A stretch of 64,000 nt of DNA from an uncultured Eubacteriales bacterium (lineage in GTDB: Bacteria > Bacillota > Clostridia > Lachnospirales > Lachnospiraceae), in assembly GCA_949283695.1 (NCBI GenBank), contig CASDTX010000055.1, forward strand, positions 1-64,000, in the 5' to 3' direction. The translations under genes and the position numbers were made by a program. The notes beneath the pieces are model-generated. The model was given only the letters and a program-made list of their open reading frames with translations, made no database searches and was not told the origin of the DNA. Shown here piece after piece: positions 7,579-17,243 of the stretch (the stretch's first letter is position 1; every line of letters starts with the position of its first letter).

Positions 7579-8190
7579 ATGATTTCATATGTAAGAGGAG
7601 AACTGGCAGCTGTGGAGGAGGAGAAGGCGATCGTCGATGTGGGCGGGATCGGGTATGGAGTATATATGCCTCAGCAGGCGCTTTCACTTCTTCCTCCCGC
7701 AGGAAATGAAGTAAAACTGTATACTTATCTGAATGTGAGAGAGGACGCCATGCAGCTCTTCGGATTCCTGACCAGGGATGATCTGGAAGTATTTAAGCTG
7801 GTGATTGGTGTGAGCGGCATCGGCCCGAAGGGAGGGCTGAATATTCTCTCTTGTATGTCGCCGGATGCTCTTCGCTTCGCCATTATGTCCGGGGACGCGA
7901 AAGCCATCAGTGCAGCGCCTGGCATCGGGAAGAAGACTGCAGAGAAGCTGATTTTAGAGCTGAGAGATAAGATGGATATTGAGACGGTACTGGATCATGC
8001 CGCGCATGGAAATGAGGGCAGCATACTGGCAGACAGAGGATCTGACAGTGGAATACAGGCCGAGGCAGTGCAGGCGCTGGTGGCGCTGGGATATGGCAGT
8101 TCTGAGAGCATGCGTGCGGTGAAGAAGACTTCTCCGGAATGCGCTACCGTGGAGGAGATCTTAAAAGAGGCGCTCAAATATCTTTTCTGA
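7579..8190 (+). CDS. ruvA: Holliday junction helicase subunit RuvA
   Basis: Tetrameric DNA-binding subunit that holds four-way junctions and loads RuvB during recombination. The 203-residue product has the N-terminal OB-fold (MISYVRGEL...GIGYGVYMP), paired helix-hairpin-helix motifs (GVSGIGPKGGLNILS, GIGKKTAEKLILEL) and the C-terminal RuvB-contact domain (EAVQALVALGY). The ATG at 7579 is preferred to 7570 because AAAGGA then sits at a normal eight-base spacing and the family N-terminus is exact. ruvB follows 73 bases later. Confidence 0.97.
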   Translation: MISYVRGELAAVEEEKAIVDVGGIGYGVYMPQQALSLLPPAGNEVKLYTYLNVREDAMQLFGFLTRDDLEVFKLVIGVSGIGPKGGLNILSCMSPDALRFAIMSGDAKAISAAPGIGKKTAEKLILELRDKMDIETVLDHAAHGNEGSILADRGSDSGIQAEAVQALVALGYGSSESMRAVKKTSPECATVEEILKEALKYLF

Positions 8191-8263
8191 CCTGTTCGAT
8201 TGAGAACTGAGACAGGAAGAGGCAGAGAAGATCAATAGAAGATCAATACAGGGAAGATTCATC

Positions 8264-9271
8264 ATGGGAAAACGAATTATAACAACAGAAAATCTGGAAG
8301 AAGATGTTAAGATCGAGGGGGAACTGCGCCCGCGGCATTTAAGTGAATATATCGGGCAGGAGAAAGCCAAGCAGACATTGAGCGTTTATATTGAAGCGGC
8401 GAAAGCCAGGGGGGAGTCCTTGGATCATGTACTGTTTTATGGCCCGCCCGGCCTGGGAAAGACCACGCTTGCCGGTATTATTGCTAATGAAATGGGGGTT
8501 CACATGAAGGTGACCTCCGGTCCTGCCATTGAAAAGCCGGGAGAGATGGCGGCGATCTTGAACAGTCTGCAGGAGAATGATGTGCTCTTTGTGGATGAAA
8601 TCCACCGTCTCAACCGCCAGGTAGAGGAAGTTCTCTATCCGGCCATGGAGGACTACGCGATTGACATTATGATTGGAAAAGGAGCCGGAGCCCGGTCTAT
8701 CCGGCTGAATCTGCCGCGATTTACACTTGTGGGAGCCACTACCAGGGCGGGAATGCTGACGGCGCCCCTCCGGGATCGTTTCGGAGTAGTGAACCGGCTG
8801 GAATTCTATACAGACGAAGAGCTTAAGACCATAATTCTGCGCTCTGCCAAGGTGCTGGACGTAGAGATTGAGGAGGAGGGCGCGCTGGAACTGGCCAGAC
8901 GTTCCAGAGGCACGCCCAGACTTGCGAACCGGCTCCTGAAGCGGGTGCGTGATTTCGCTCAGGTGAAATATGACGGAAAGATCACGAAAAAGGTGGCGGA
9001 CTATGCTCTGGATCTGCTGGACGTGGACAAATATGGGCTGGATCATATTGACCGCAGTATTCTGCTGACGATGATTGAGAAGTTTCAGGGAGGACCTGTG
9101 GGGCTTGACACACTGGCTGCGTCCATCTCTGAGGACGCCGGCACGCTGGAGGATGTGTACGAACCCTATCTGCTGAAGAATGGCTTTATCCAGCGTACGC
9201 CCCGGGGCAGAGTTGTAACGGAATTTGCTTACCGGCATCTCGGAATCCCAATGTCTGCGGCGGAGAACTGA
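8264..9271 (+). CDS. ruvB: Holliday junction branch-migration ATPase RuvB
   Basis: AAA+ hexameric motor that drives branch migration with RuvA. Walker A is GPPGLGKT at residues 60-67, Walker B DEIHRL lies near residue 115, and the sensor/arginine-finger region [18 protein letters not shown] follows. The C-terminal winged helix ends [16 protein letters not shown]. Length (335) is normal. The two genes are spaced like a co-transcribed pair. Confidence 0.98.
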   Translation: MGKRIITTENLEEDVKIEGELRPRHLSEYIGQEKAKQTLSVYIEAAKARGESLDHVLFYGPPGLGKTTLAGIIANEMGVHMKVTSGPAIEKPGEMAAILNSLQENDVLFVDEIHRLNRQVEEVLYPAMEDYAIDIMIGKGAGARSIRLNLPRFTLVGATTRAGMLTAPLRDRFGVVNRLEFYTDEELKTIILRSAKVLDVEIEEEGALELARRSRGTPRLANRLLKRVRDFAQVKYDGKITKKVADYALDLLDVDKYGLDHIDRSILLTMIEKFQGGPVGLDTLAASISEDAGTLEDVYEPYLLKNGFIQRTPRGRVVTEFAYRHLGIPMSAAEN

Positions 9272-9389
9272 CCTTCGAGACGGCATGGTCTGCGGCGGAA
9301 GAGTTGTCTGATTTTGCTTCTTGAACGGTATATATCAGTGATATTGACTGCAGCAGTTGCGCTCAATTGCACCATTCCTGAAAAAACAG

Positions 9390-9418
9390 TTGGTTTTTAC
9401 TGGCAAATCGTTTATAAT
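9390..9418 (+). promoter_or_regulatory. Predicted zapA promoter
   Basis: TTGGTT (9390-9395) and a perfect TATAAT (9413-9418) with a 17-base spacer, 29 bases before the zapA ATG. Confidence 0.65.
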
Positions 9419-9446
9419 AGCAGTTAAGAAACGCGAGGAGGAAGCT

Positions 9447-9857
9447 ATGAGTTCAGCAAAACATTTTACAGAAGTATTGATCGGGGGAAAGGTATATACG
9501 CTGAGTGGTTTTGAAGGTGAGGAGTATCTGCAGAAAGTCTCTTCTTATCTGAACCACAAAATCACAGAGTGCGCGAACAGCGAAGGATACAGAAAACAGA
9601 GCGCTGACACAAGGAATGTACTTCTCGCCCTGAACATTGCAGACGATTATTTTAAGGCAAAGAAGCAGGGGGATTCCCTGGAAAATGATATCGAGATGAA
9701 GGACAAAGAGATGTACGACTTGAAGCATGAATTGATCTCTGCACAGATCAGGCTCGAGAATGCAGAGAAGGAACTGGCGAAGATGAAAGAAGAGAATAAT
9801 GATCTTCAGATGCAGATCGTCAAGCTGGAAACAGAGATGAAAAACCGCAGGCGGTAA
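9447..9857 (+). CDS. zapA: Cell division protein ZapA
   Basis: Small FtsZ-ring stabiliser. The N-terminal part (TEVLIGGKVYTLSGFEGEEYLQKVSSYL) is the ZapA globular domain, and residues 75-136 form a long charged coiled coil. The 136-residue product starts at the ATG at 9447 with GAGGAGG (9435-9441); an upstream in-frame start at 9357 lies in the promoter region and is rejected. It is often found beside the U32 peptidase gene in clostridia, as here. Confidence 0.92.
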   Translation: MSSAKHFTEVLIGGKVYTLSGFEGEEYLQKVSSYLNHKITECANSEGYRKQSADTRNVLLALNIADDYFKAKKQGDSLENDIEMKDKEMYDLKHELISAQIRLENAEKELAKMKEENNDLQMQIVKLETEMKNRRR

Positions 9858-9894
9858 TAAGCCGGATACGGGCAAAACAGATAAGAAAACAGGA

Positions 9895-9924
9895 GGGCTG
9901 TCAGAAACGACAGCCCATTTCATT
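9895..9924 (+). terminator. Hairpin after zapA
   Basis: GGGCTGTC (9895-9902) pairs perfectly with GACAGCCC (9909-9916) around a six-base loop. The following ATTTCATT is only moderately T-rich, so termination may be partial and the U32 gene may be read through. Confidence 0.45.
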
Positions 9925-9968
9925 ATCCTGTGAAAATATGCAGAACGGAAAGGGATTACAGACAGAAT

Positions 9969-12434
9969 ATGACACAGAGAACGATTGAAATTCTTGCTCC
10001 GGCCGGATCTTATGCGGCGTTTGAGGCCGCAGTCAATGCCGGGGCAGACGCGGTGTATGCAGGGGGACAGAAATTCGGCGCGCGGGCTTATGCAGAGAAC
10101 TTCACGGAAGAAGAGATGATCCGGGCAATCCGCAAAGCACATCTTCAGGGACGGAAATTCTATCTGACCGTGAATACGCTGCTCAAGGATTCTGAGATCA
10201 GCGGCCTGTATGAGTATCTGGCCCCGTTTTACGAGAATGGGCTGGATGCGGTGATTGTCCAGGATGTGGGCGTACTGGAATATGTGAGGCAGTATTTCCC
10301 GGGAATGGACATCCACGCCAGTACGCAGATGACGATTACGGGAGCTTTGGGCGCCTCCTTTCTGGAATCCCAGGGCGTCTCCAGAGTAGTGCCTGCCCGG
10401 GAATTGTCTTTGCGGGAGATCCATGAGATCCGCCAGAAAACGAATCTGGAGATTGAATGCTTCGTCCACGGAGCACTCTGCTACTGCTATTCGGGACAGT
10501 GCCTGTTCAGCAGTATGATCGGCGGAAGAAGCGGAAACCGCGGGCAGTGTGCGCAGCCGTGCCGGCTGCCGTATCAGTTTGGCGGCCAGAGGAAATATTT
10601 TCTAAGCCCCAAGGATATCTGTACCCTGGAGCTGATACCGGATCTGGCGGAAGCTGGGATCGACTCTTTTAAAATCGAAGGCCGTATGAAGAAACCGGAA
10701 TATGTGGCTGGCGTCACCTCCATGTACCGCAAATACGCGGATCTGTACCTCGAAAGGGGCAGAGGCGGATTTGCCGTGCATGCGGAAGACCGGGGGAAAC
10801 TGATGGATCTGTATAATCGCGGCGGCTCTTCCGCGGGATACTATCAGAAGCATAACGGCAGGGAAATGATGGCGGTTGACCGCCCTAATCATGCCGGCAC
10901 GGCTGCAGTTCAAGTGCTGTATCAGAAAGGCCGCGAAATCCACGGAAAGGTTCTCACAGATCTGAATCCGGGGGATGTGATCGAGATCACAGGCGGAAAG
11001 AGTAATTATACCCTGGGAAGCCCTGCGAAGAAACATGCGGAGATCTCTTTCCTCGTGCAGAAGCAGGTGCACGTAGCCAAGGGGACGGTCTTAAGCCGTA
11101 TCCGTAATGAGTCGCTGATCCGGCAGATGCACACGGACTATATGGAACGAGAGGCGCAGCGGCCGGCGGATGGAGAACTGATCCTGTATGCAGATGCACC
11201 GGCTGTGTTTACTGTCTGGTGCGGAGAAGGGAAAGAGCGAGAAGCAGAGTACACGGCTGTTGCAGCGGAGCCTGTGCAGAGGGCCCAGAACCGTCCGGTG
11301 GATGAGCAGCGGATCCGGGCGCAGATGAACAAGACCGGGACCTCCGAGTTTTATTTCCGGAACCTTGAGATCCGGATGGAGGAGGGAATCTTTCTTACGA
11401 TGCAGCAGCTGAACACTCTGCGCAGGGATGCTCTGAGCGGACTTGCTCGGGCTATCCTTACTTCGTTCAGCCGGGAGCGGGGCGAAGCACTGAAGCGGCA
11501 GGAACAGCCAAAGCCCGCTCAGCCCGAGCTGCTGGCAGATCCGAAAGAGAGATCCGGAGATGACAAGAACCCGAACCCAGAGTTCGCTGTTCTGGCGGAG
11601 ACTGAAGAGCAGCTGACCGGAATCCGGGAGTATCTGGACTGCCGTCATGGCGGGAACATCCGGCGTCTGTATCTGGATACAGGACTTGCAATCAAAAAGT
11701 GGAAAGCAGCAGGGAATTCCTGGCTCGATGAAGAGATTGCCGGAGCGAGGGAGACGGAACTTTGTCTTGTCATGCCTGCCGTCTTCCGGGAACCTTCCGA
11801 AACGTTCCGAAATGACCTTGCCAAACTGCTTGAAACACTGCCGGTCAGCGGGATTCTGATTCGGAATTATGAGGAATATACGTTCTTAAAACAACTGGGA
11901 TTTGACAAAAAGATCATTCTGGACCATAATCTATATGTGTTTAACCAATATGGGAAGAAATTCTGGATGCAGAATGGGATCTCAGATTTCAGCGCCGCGC
12001 TGGAACTCAACGGACAAGAATTGCAAGAACTTGGAGTCGGTGAGTCTGACCTGATGGTCTACGGTTATATTCCGGTGATGCTGTCTGCTCAGTGCCTGCG
12101 GAAAACGGCCGGAAGATGTACGGGACAACCCGGCGGGGAAATACTGACGGACCGATATGGAAATCATTACCCTGTGAGATGCTGCTGCGACGGATGCTAT
12201 AACGTGATTTACAATTGTCATCCGCTGTCTCTGGCATCTCAGGCAGAGGCGGTGAAGGAACTGAAGCCGCGGCTGCTGCGGATCCAGTTCAGCATCGAGA
12301 CGAAAGAGCAGGTACTTGCTGTGATGGAGCAGATGGGAACTGCATTCAGCGCAGATGCATGGTCAGCAGGAAGCGAGACAGAGGCTGAAAAGGCAGACTA
12401 TACTCTGGGACATTTCCGCAGAGGAATACGATAG
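9969..12434 (+). CDS. U32 family protein, RlhA-like (rRNA hydroxylase candidate)
   Basis: A large (821-residue) U32-family protein. It opens with the U32 signature IEILAPAGSYAAFEAAVNAGADAVYAGG and has the cysteine cluster CFVHGALCYCYSGQCLFSS...GQCAQPC near residues 165-200, which binds an iron-sulfur cluster in this family. The C-terminal half fits the DUF3656-type extension seen in RlhA, the 23S rRNA C2501 hydroxylase; two further Cys (CCCDGC) occur near the end. The ATG at 9969 is preferred over a GTG at 9930 that lacks a ribosome site. Function is inferred; older names call it a collagenase-like peptidase. Confidence 0.85.
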   Translation: MTQRTIEILAPAGSYAAFEAAVNAGADAVYAGGQKFGARAYAENFTEEEMIRAIRKAHLQGRKFYLTVNTLLKDSEISGLYEYLAPFYENGLDAVIVQDVGVLEYVRQYFPGMDIHASTQMTITGALGASFLESQGVSRVVPARELSLREIHEIRQKTNLEIECFVHGALCYCYSGQCLFSSMIGGRSGNRGQCAQPCRLPYQFGGQRKYFLSPKDICTLELIPDLAEAGIDSFKIEGRMKKPEYVAGVTSMYRKYADLYLERGRGGFAVHAEDRGKLMDLYNRGGSSAGYYQKHNGREMMAVDRPNHAGTAAVQVLYQKGREIHGKVLTDLNPGDVIEITGGKSNYTLGSPAKKHAEISFLVQKQVHVAKGTVLSRIRNESLIRQMHTDYMEREAQRPADGELILYADAPAVFTVWCGEGKEREAEYTAVAAEPVQRAQNRPVDEQRIRAQMNKTGTSEFYFRNLEIRMEEGIFLTMQQLNTLRRDALSGLARAILTSFSRERGEALKRQEQPKPAQPELLADPKERSGDDKNPNPEFAVLAETEEQLTGIREYLDCRHGGNIRRLYLDTGLAIKKWKAAGNSWLDEEIAGARETELCLVMPAVFREPSETFRNDLAKLLETLPVSGILIRNYEEYTFLKQLGFDKKIILDHNLYVFNQYGKKFWMQNGISDFSAALELNGQELQELGVGESDLMVYGYIPVMLSAQCLRKTAGRCTGQPGGEILTDRYGNHYPVRCCCDGCYNVIYNCHPLSLASQAEAVKELKPRLLRIQFSIETKEQVLAVMEQMGTAFSADAWSAGSETEAEKADYTLGHFRRGIR

Positions 12435-12449
12435 GCAGGAGATAGAAAC

Positions 12450-13952
12450 GTGACAAATATCATGATCCAATTATCAAAATATATCATAATCATACTGATG
12501 GCAGCGTATACGTTTTCCTGCTTCTCTATTTTCACCAGGAATTATGAAGATGAGGAAAAACGTGTGCTGATCCGGCAGGATGTACTGCTGTTTCTGCTGC
12601 AGTTTACCGCATTTGGCGCTATGTATCTGGCTGCTGATGACGTCAGGATCCTGTTCATCTGTGCAGCACTCGCGGTGGTGCTGCTTGCGGTGATTCTTCT
12701 CTATAATCTGATCTACCCGAATGTATCGCGGCTGGTTGTCAATAATATGTGTATCCTGATTACGGCAGGCATGATTATGATCACGCGCCTGTCTTCAGAC
12801 AATGCGTCGCCTTATGGCACGGCCATCCGTCAGCTGGTATTTGTGATCGTGGGGATTGTATTCGGGCTGATCGTGCCTGTGCTGATCCGGAAGCTGACGT
12901 TCCTTGATCAGTGGACTTATGTGTATGCCGGCGTCGGAGGCGCTGCGCTTCTGGCAGTCGCTCTGTTCGCGCCGGTGTTAAATGGAGCCAAACTGGGATT
13001 TGAAATTTTCGGAATCAATATTCAGCCCTCAGAATTTGTGAAGATCGTGTTTGTCTTCTTCGTGGCGGCAAGTCTGAATCGATCGACAGAATTTAAAAAT
13101 GTTGTTGTGACGACAGCGATTGCTGCTGCCCATGTACTGATCCTGGTTATCTCCACGGATCTGGGGGCGGCTCTGATCTTCTTTGTCGTCTATCTGGTGA
13201 TGCTGTATGTGGCGACCCGGCAGCCGCTGTATACGATCGCCGGACTGTTGGCCGGGGCCGGGGCAGCCGTGGTGGGATATCATTTGTTTTCCCATATTCA
13301 AGTCCGTGTGGAGGCCTGGCAGGATCCCATCGGAACGTACAGCGGCAGCGGTTATCAGGTGGCCCAGTCTCTGTTCGCGATCGGCAGCGGGAGCTGGTTC
13401 GGAACCGGACTCTTCCAGGGACAGCCGGATACGATTCCTGTGGCGGAGACGGATTTTATTTTCTCGGCAGTCACAGAGGAACTGGGAGTGATTTTCGCAC
13501 TCTGCCTGATTCTGGTCTGCGTGAGCTGTTATGTGATGTTTCTGAATATTGCGATGGAGCTGAGAAACAAATTTTATAAATATGTGGCGCTGGGACTTGG
13601 GACGTGCTACATCTTCCAGGTGTTTCTTCAGGTCGGCGGTGTGACAAAGTTTATCCCGTCAACGGGAATGACTTTGCCCTTTGTCAGTTACGGAGGAAGC
13701 TCCATGCTGAGCACCATGATCATGTTCGGCATTATACAGGGATTGTATATTGTGAGAGAGGACGAGGAAGAAGAGCTGGAACAGAAGAAACTGGAACAGA
13801 AAAAACGAGCAGAAAGGAGGTCGCGAGATGGCTTGGGAAGAACAGCAGCCCCAAAGGCGCCGGAAGGCAGACCGAGATTTGAAGAGGTCCCCAGACAGAG
13901 GACAAAGACAGCAAAGCAGCCGCGGCCGAAACAAAAGCCGCGCACAAAATAG
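12450..13952 (+). CDS. FtsW/RodA/SpoVE family SEDS glycosyltransferase
   Basis: Polytopic SEDS protein that polymerises lipid II into glycan strands, normally together with a cognate class B PBP, which is encoded next. Family motifs include QPSEFVKIVFVFFVAASL, TDLGAALIFF, and TDFIFSAVTEELG. About ten membrane segments occupy residues 1-430; the last 70 residues are a charged, Lys/Arg/Pro-rich cytosolic tail. Start is GTG at 12450 with AGGAG seven bases upstream. The final 125 bases overlap the PBP gene in another frame. It could be FtsW, RodA or SpoVE; sequence alone does not decide. Confidence 0.92.
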   Translation: MTNIMIQLSKYIIIILMAAYTFSCFSIFTRNYEDEEKRVLIRQDVLLFLLQFTAFGAMYLAADDVRILFICAALAVVLLAVILLYNLIYPNVSRLVVNNMCILITAGMIMITRLSSDNASPYGTAIRQLVFVIVGIVFGLIVPVLIRKLTFLDQWTYVYAGVGGAALLAVALFAPVLNGAKLGFEIFGINIQPSEFVKIVFVFFVAASLNRSTEFKNVVVTTAIAAAHVLILVISTDLGAALIFFVVYLVMLYVATRQPLYTIAGLLAGAGAAVVGYHLFSHIQVRVEAWQDPIGTYSGSGYQVAQSLFAIGSGSWFGTGLFQGQPDTIPVAETDFIFSAVTEELGVIFALCLILVCVSCYVMFLNIAMELRNKFYKYVALGLGTCYIFQVFLQVGGVTKFIPSTGMTLPFVSYGGSSMLSTMIMFGIIQGLYIVREDEEEELEQKKLEQKKRAERRSRDGLGRTAAPKAPEGRPRFEEVPRQRTKTAKQPRPKQKPRTK

Positions 13953-15351
13953 AGAGTTTGCTTGGATTACGTATTTCTTTGTGATCTTGTTCATCGCGCT
14001 GATGGGATATCTGGTATATTTTACGATCGCACGTGCGGATACATTCGTAAACAGCCCGTATAATCAGCGTCAGGATGCGTTTGCCCAGAAGGTAGTCCGC
14101 GGAAATATTACGGACCGCAGCGGAAATATCATCGCGCAGACCGATGTGGCGGAGGATGGCACAGAGACGAGAACCTATCCCTATGGCTCCCTCTTTGCGC
14201 ATGTGATTGGCTACAGTGACCCTGAATTGGGAAAAACAGGCTTGGAGTCTGTGGAGAACTTTGAACTTTTAACGTCGAATGCATTTTTTGTTGAAAAAAT
14301 TCAGAATGAATTTAACGGCTCAAAGAATCAGGGAGATACTGTGGTGACAACTCTGGATGCGGATCTTCAGCAGGCAGCATACAATGCCCTTGGAGAGTTC
14401 AAGGGGGCGGTAGTCATTATGGAGGCCGATACAGGCAAGATCCTGGCCATGGTCTCAAAACCGGATTATGACCCGAATACACTGGCGGCCAACTGGGAAT
14501 ATCTGAATACAGACGAAGAGAACAGTCCGCTTCTGAACCGTGCTACCAGCGGTTCCTATGCACCGGGATCTGTGTTTAAAATGATCACAACACTGGCGTA
14601 TATGCGGCAGAACCCGAACTATGCATCTTATACTTACGATTGTGCCGGTTCGATTACGGAAGAGAATGTGACGATCAACTGTTTCGGACAGACTGTGCAC
14701 GGGTTTGAAGATCTCAGGAGTTCTTTTGCCAACTCCTGCAACGCTTCCTTCTCGAATATCGGCCTGTCGCTGGATATCAGTCAATATCGCGAAACGGCGG
14801 AGGACCTGCTCTTTAATTCGTCGCTGCCGGGTGTGCTGGATTATACGAAGAGTTCATTTGCCCTGAATGAGAATTCCGGGACAGCGGAGATCATGATGAC
14901 TGCTATGGGACAGGGAAATACAACCGTAAGTCCATATCATATGGCTCTGATCACACAGGCTATAGCGAACGGCGGGACTCTGATGGAGCCCTATCTGGTA
15001 GACCGGGTAACCAATTACACAGGAACCGAGGTGCGCAAGAATGTGCCGAAGAGCTATCGAAAGCTGATGACCTCGGAGGAAGCGGCGCAGCTGAAGGAAT
15101 ATATGACTGCGGTAGTTGAGGAAGGAACCGGATCCGTACTGAGCGGGAAGTCTTATACTGTGGCCGGGAAGACCGGCACCGCGGAATACAGTATGGTGGA
15201 CGGGGAGAAGACCCATTCCTGGTTTGTCGGATTTACCAATGTAGATGATCCGGAACTGGTGATCAGTATCATTACCGAAGGTTCGGATGGAAGCGCAGGC
15301 GGAAAGGCTGTATCCATCGCAGGAACGATTCTGGATTCGTACTATTACTAA
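13828..15351 (+). CDS. Penicillin-binding transpeptidase (class B, PbpA-like)
   Basis: D,D-transpeptidase that cross-links peptidoglycan, the likely partner of the preceding SEDS protein. A basic cytosolic N-terminus (residues 1-42) precedes one membrane helix (about 44-66). The active-site motifs are SVFK near residue 250, SCN near 303 and KTGTAEY near 448. Length (507) matches the short PbpA/FtsI-like proteins that lack a large dimerisation module. The start is firm: a near-perfect AAAGGAGG ribosome site (13814-13821) lies inside the ftsW-like gene, giving a 125-base overlap. Confidence 0.94.
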   Translation: MAWEEQQPQRRRKADRDLKRSPDRGQRQQSSRGRNKSRAQNREFAWITYFFVILFIALMGYLVYFTIARADTFVNSPYNQRQDAFAQKVVRGNITDRSGNIIAQTDVAEDGTETRTYPYGSLFAHVIGYSDPELGKTGLESVENFELLTSNAFFVEKIQNEFNGSKNQGDTVVTTLDADLQQAAYNALGEFKGAVVIMEADTGKILAMVSKPDYDPNTLAANWEYLNTDEENSPLLNRATSGSYAPGSVFKMITTLAYMRQNPNYASYTYDCAGSITEENVTINCFGQTVHGFEDLRSSFANSCNASFSNIGLSLDISQYRETAEDLLFNSSLPGVLDYTKSSFALNENSGTAEIMMTAMGQGNTTVSPYHMALITQAIANGGTLMEPYLVDRVTNYTGTEVRKNVPKSYRKLMTSEEAAQLKEYMTAVVEEGTGSVLSGKSYTVAGKTGTAEYSMVDGEKTHSWFVGFTNVDDPELVISIITEGSDGSAGGKAVSIAGTILDSYYY

Positions 15352-15378
15352 TTGCATTTGGGGTGAAAGAGATCGGTG

Positions 15379-15723
15379 ATGCAGATAAAATTTTACTGTG
15401 ATCTGTATGTCAGTGAATGCTGGCAGGAAAAAAGGGAAAAAATCATAAAGAAACTGCAGACAGGCCGGCTCCAGCCCCGAGTGTATGTGGTGGCTCTTTC
15501 GCAGGGGACTCAGAATCATCTGGAATTTTTCTCCAGTATGCTGCTCAGGCAGCAGGTCTTCCGGAACGGGGAGCTTTTTGTCGTGGGAATCACGGATGGG
15601 TATGACGATGCGCTTGATCTTGTCGCACGGATCGCAGAGCATGTTTACCAGATAACCGGAGGTGCGGATATCCGCCGGTTCATACTGGGACGTCAGAAAG
15701 AATATGAAGAAACAGGGCGGTAA
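15379..15723 (+). CDS. Hypothetical protein, 114 residues
   Basis: I do not recognise this protein. It has no membrane segment or signal, mixes alpha/beta-type hydrophobic strands (PRVYVVALSQ, GELFVVGIT) with a helical C-terminus, and is acidic-basic balanced. The ATG at 15379 is preferred to a GTG one codon earlier. It lies 27 bases after the PBP gene and 5 bases before the DUF2953 gene, so it is probably in the same transcription unit and may act in cell-wall or sporulation functions. Confidence 0.75.
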   Translation: MQIKFYCDLYVSECWQEKREKIIKKLQTGRLQPRVYVVALSQGTQNHLEFFSSMLLRQQVFRNGELFVVGITDGYDDALDLVARIAEHVYQITGGADIRRFILGRQKEYEETGR

Positions 15724-15728
15724 AGCGT

Positions 15729-16703
15729 ATGATACATATCCTATTTCTAATTTTGAAAATACTGGGCTTTCTGATCCTGGGGGTGCTGGCACTGATTCTG
15801 ATTCTGGCAGCAATTCTTCTTCTTTCTCCGCTGGCGTACCGGCTGAATGCTTCTTGGAATGATACCCTGGACAGTCTGAATGGGGCATTTCGGTTTCGCT
15901 GGCTTTTCCGCCTGGCTGCAGGGGAAGTACGTTATGAGAACGGAGAACTCCTGTGGAAACTGAGAATCGCCTGGAAGCGGTTCGGCAGCGAAGGTGCGGA
16001 CAGGGCTGAGAATCCGCCGCGGGAAACGGCGAAGACGCAGTCTCCGGATCCAGAGACCGCAGGAGAGAGGGCACCGGTCCCAGACACCGCAGGAGAGAGA
16101 ACTCCGGACAGGCACGAGGAAGACTTGCGGGACGGCGGCGAAGGGAACTGCCCGAAACCGGATCGGTCTTCGGATCAGTCTTCTGACGGCGGTACAGGAA
16201 GCGAAGACGCCGGGGAGGAATCCCGAGAGAAGAAGCCGTGGAAGCGAGCCGCGGCTTCTTATGAGCGGATTGCAAAATTACCGGAAAAGATCAAATATAC
16301 ATTTCAGAAAATCTGTGATAAGATAAAGGCACTGACGCGGAAGAAAGAGCGGATGGAAGCGTTTCTGAAGAATGAGGTTCATCAGAATGCATTCCGGCGC
16401 TGCGTGAGGGAAATAAAAAGGCTTCTCGGTTTTCTGAAGCCTGACCGGGCGGATATTGACGTTGAGTTTGGGTTTACGGATCCCGCATATACCGGTTACA
16501 CGCTTGCAGCTGTCAGTATACTCTGGCCGGCTGTGGCAGAATATACCAGGATCCGCCCGGATTTTGAACAGCGGATCTTCCGGGGAAATGTTGGTGTAAA
16601 GGGAAAGGTTCGTGCGGTTTATGCAGTGATTCTGGCCTGGAACCTGTTCTGGGATAAAAATATCAGAACGACTTACAGACATATCAAAAAGTTCAAATGG
16701 TAG
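15729..16703 (+). CDS. DUF2953 domain-containing protein (YtfI-like)
   Basis: A 324-residue protein with one long N-terminal hydrophobic segment (about residues 3-33), a charged low-complexity middle (about 90-175, rich in Glu, Arg, Pro and repeated TAGER-type units), and a C-terminal DUF2953 region (ADIDVEFGFTDPAYTGYTLA...VKGKVRAVYAVILAW). In Bacillus the related ytfI lies directly before ytfJ, the same order as here. Its exact role is unknown; a sporulation or envelope role is inferred from the neighbour. Confidence 0.82.
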   Translation: MIHILFLILKILGFLILGVLALILILAAILLLSPLAYRLNASWNDTLDSLNGAFRFRWLFRLAAGEVRYENGELLWKLRIAWKRFGSEGADRAENPPRETAKTQSPDPETAGERAPVPDTAGERTPDRHEEDLRDGGEGNCPKPDRSSDQSSDGGTGSEDAGEESREKKPWKRAAASYERIAKLPEKIKYTFQKICDKIKALTRKKERMEAFLKNEVHQNAFRRCVREIKRLLGFLKPDRADIDVEFGFTDPAYTGYTLAAVSILWPAVAEYTRIRPDFEQRIFRGNVGVKGKVRAVYAVILAWNLFWDKNIRTTYRHIKKFKW

Positions 16704-16752
16704 AGAATGGCTCTGCGGGCTGGCATGCAGGGAAGATTAGGAGGAAAAGAAA

Positions 16753-17151
16753 ATGGCTGAAGAAAAGAATAATTTCAAGACAACTCTGGAGTCTCTGTTC
16801 AGAGGAATGGATGGTGTCGTATCATCCAAGACAGTGGTAGGAGATGCGATTCACATCAATGATACGATTATTCTTCCGCTTGTGGATGTCTCATTCGGAA
16901 TTGGAGCCGGTGCTTTCTCGGGCGACAAGAAAGAGAAAGGCATGGGAGGAATCGGCGGGAAAATGACGCCGAGCGCTGTGATTGTGATCCAGGACGGAAA
17001 GACAAGGCTGGTGAACATAAAGAATCAGGATACGATTACCAAGATTCTGGATATGGTGCCTGACGTGGTAGACCGTTTCACTTCGAAGAAGGAAGAGCGC
17101 ATGACCGAAAAGGACGTTATGGATATTCTGGATTCAGATGAGGAAAAATAG
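16753..17151 (+). CDS. ytfJ: GerW/YtfJ family sporulation protein
   Basis: A 132-residue member of the GerW (YtfJ) family, needed in Bacillus spores for proper germination. The family pattern is clear: an N-terminal helical region, GDAIHINDTIILPLVDVSFGIGAGAF, a glycine-rich loop GMGGIGGKMTPSAVIVI and a C-terminal acidic helix. RBS AGGAGGAAAAG directly precedes the ATG. It follows the DUF2953 gene by 49 bases, conserved synteny with ytfI-ytfJ. Confidence 0.93.
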   Translation: MAEEKNNFKTTLESLFRGMDGVVSSKTVVGDAIHINDTIILPLVDVSFGIGAGAFSGDKKEKGMGGIGGKMTPSAVIVIQDGKTRLVNIKNQDTITKILDMVPDVVDRFTSKKEERMTEKDVMDILDSDEEK

Positions 17152-17243
17152 TCCGAAAGATCCCTGCAAAAATGGTGAGGACAGGCATGAAAGTGCGGGA
17201 GCCTGCATAGGATAGAAGAAACAAGGATATTTCCGGGGGCAGT

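Noticed and set aside
14854-16275. 473-codon minus-strand frame opposite the PBP and DUF2953 genes
   Set aside because: Pro/Ser/Arg-rich shadow; the plus-strand genes have family motifs and ribosome sites.
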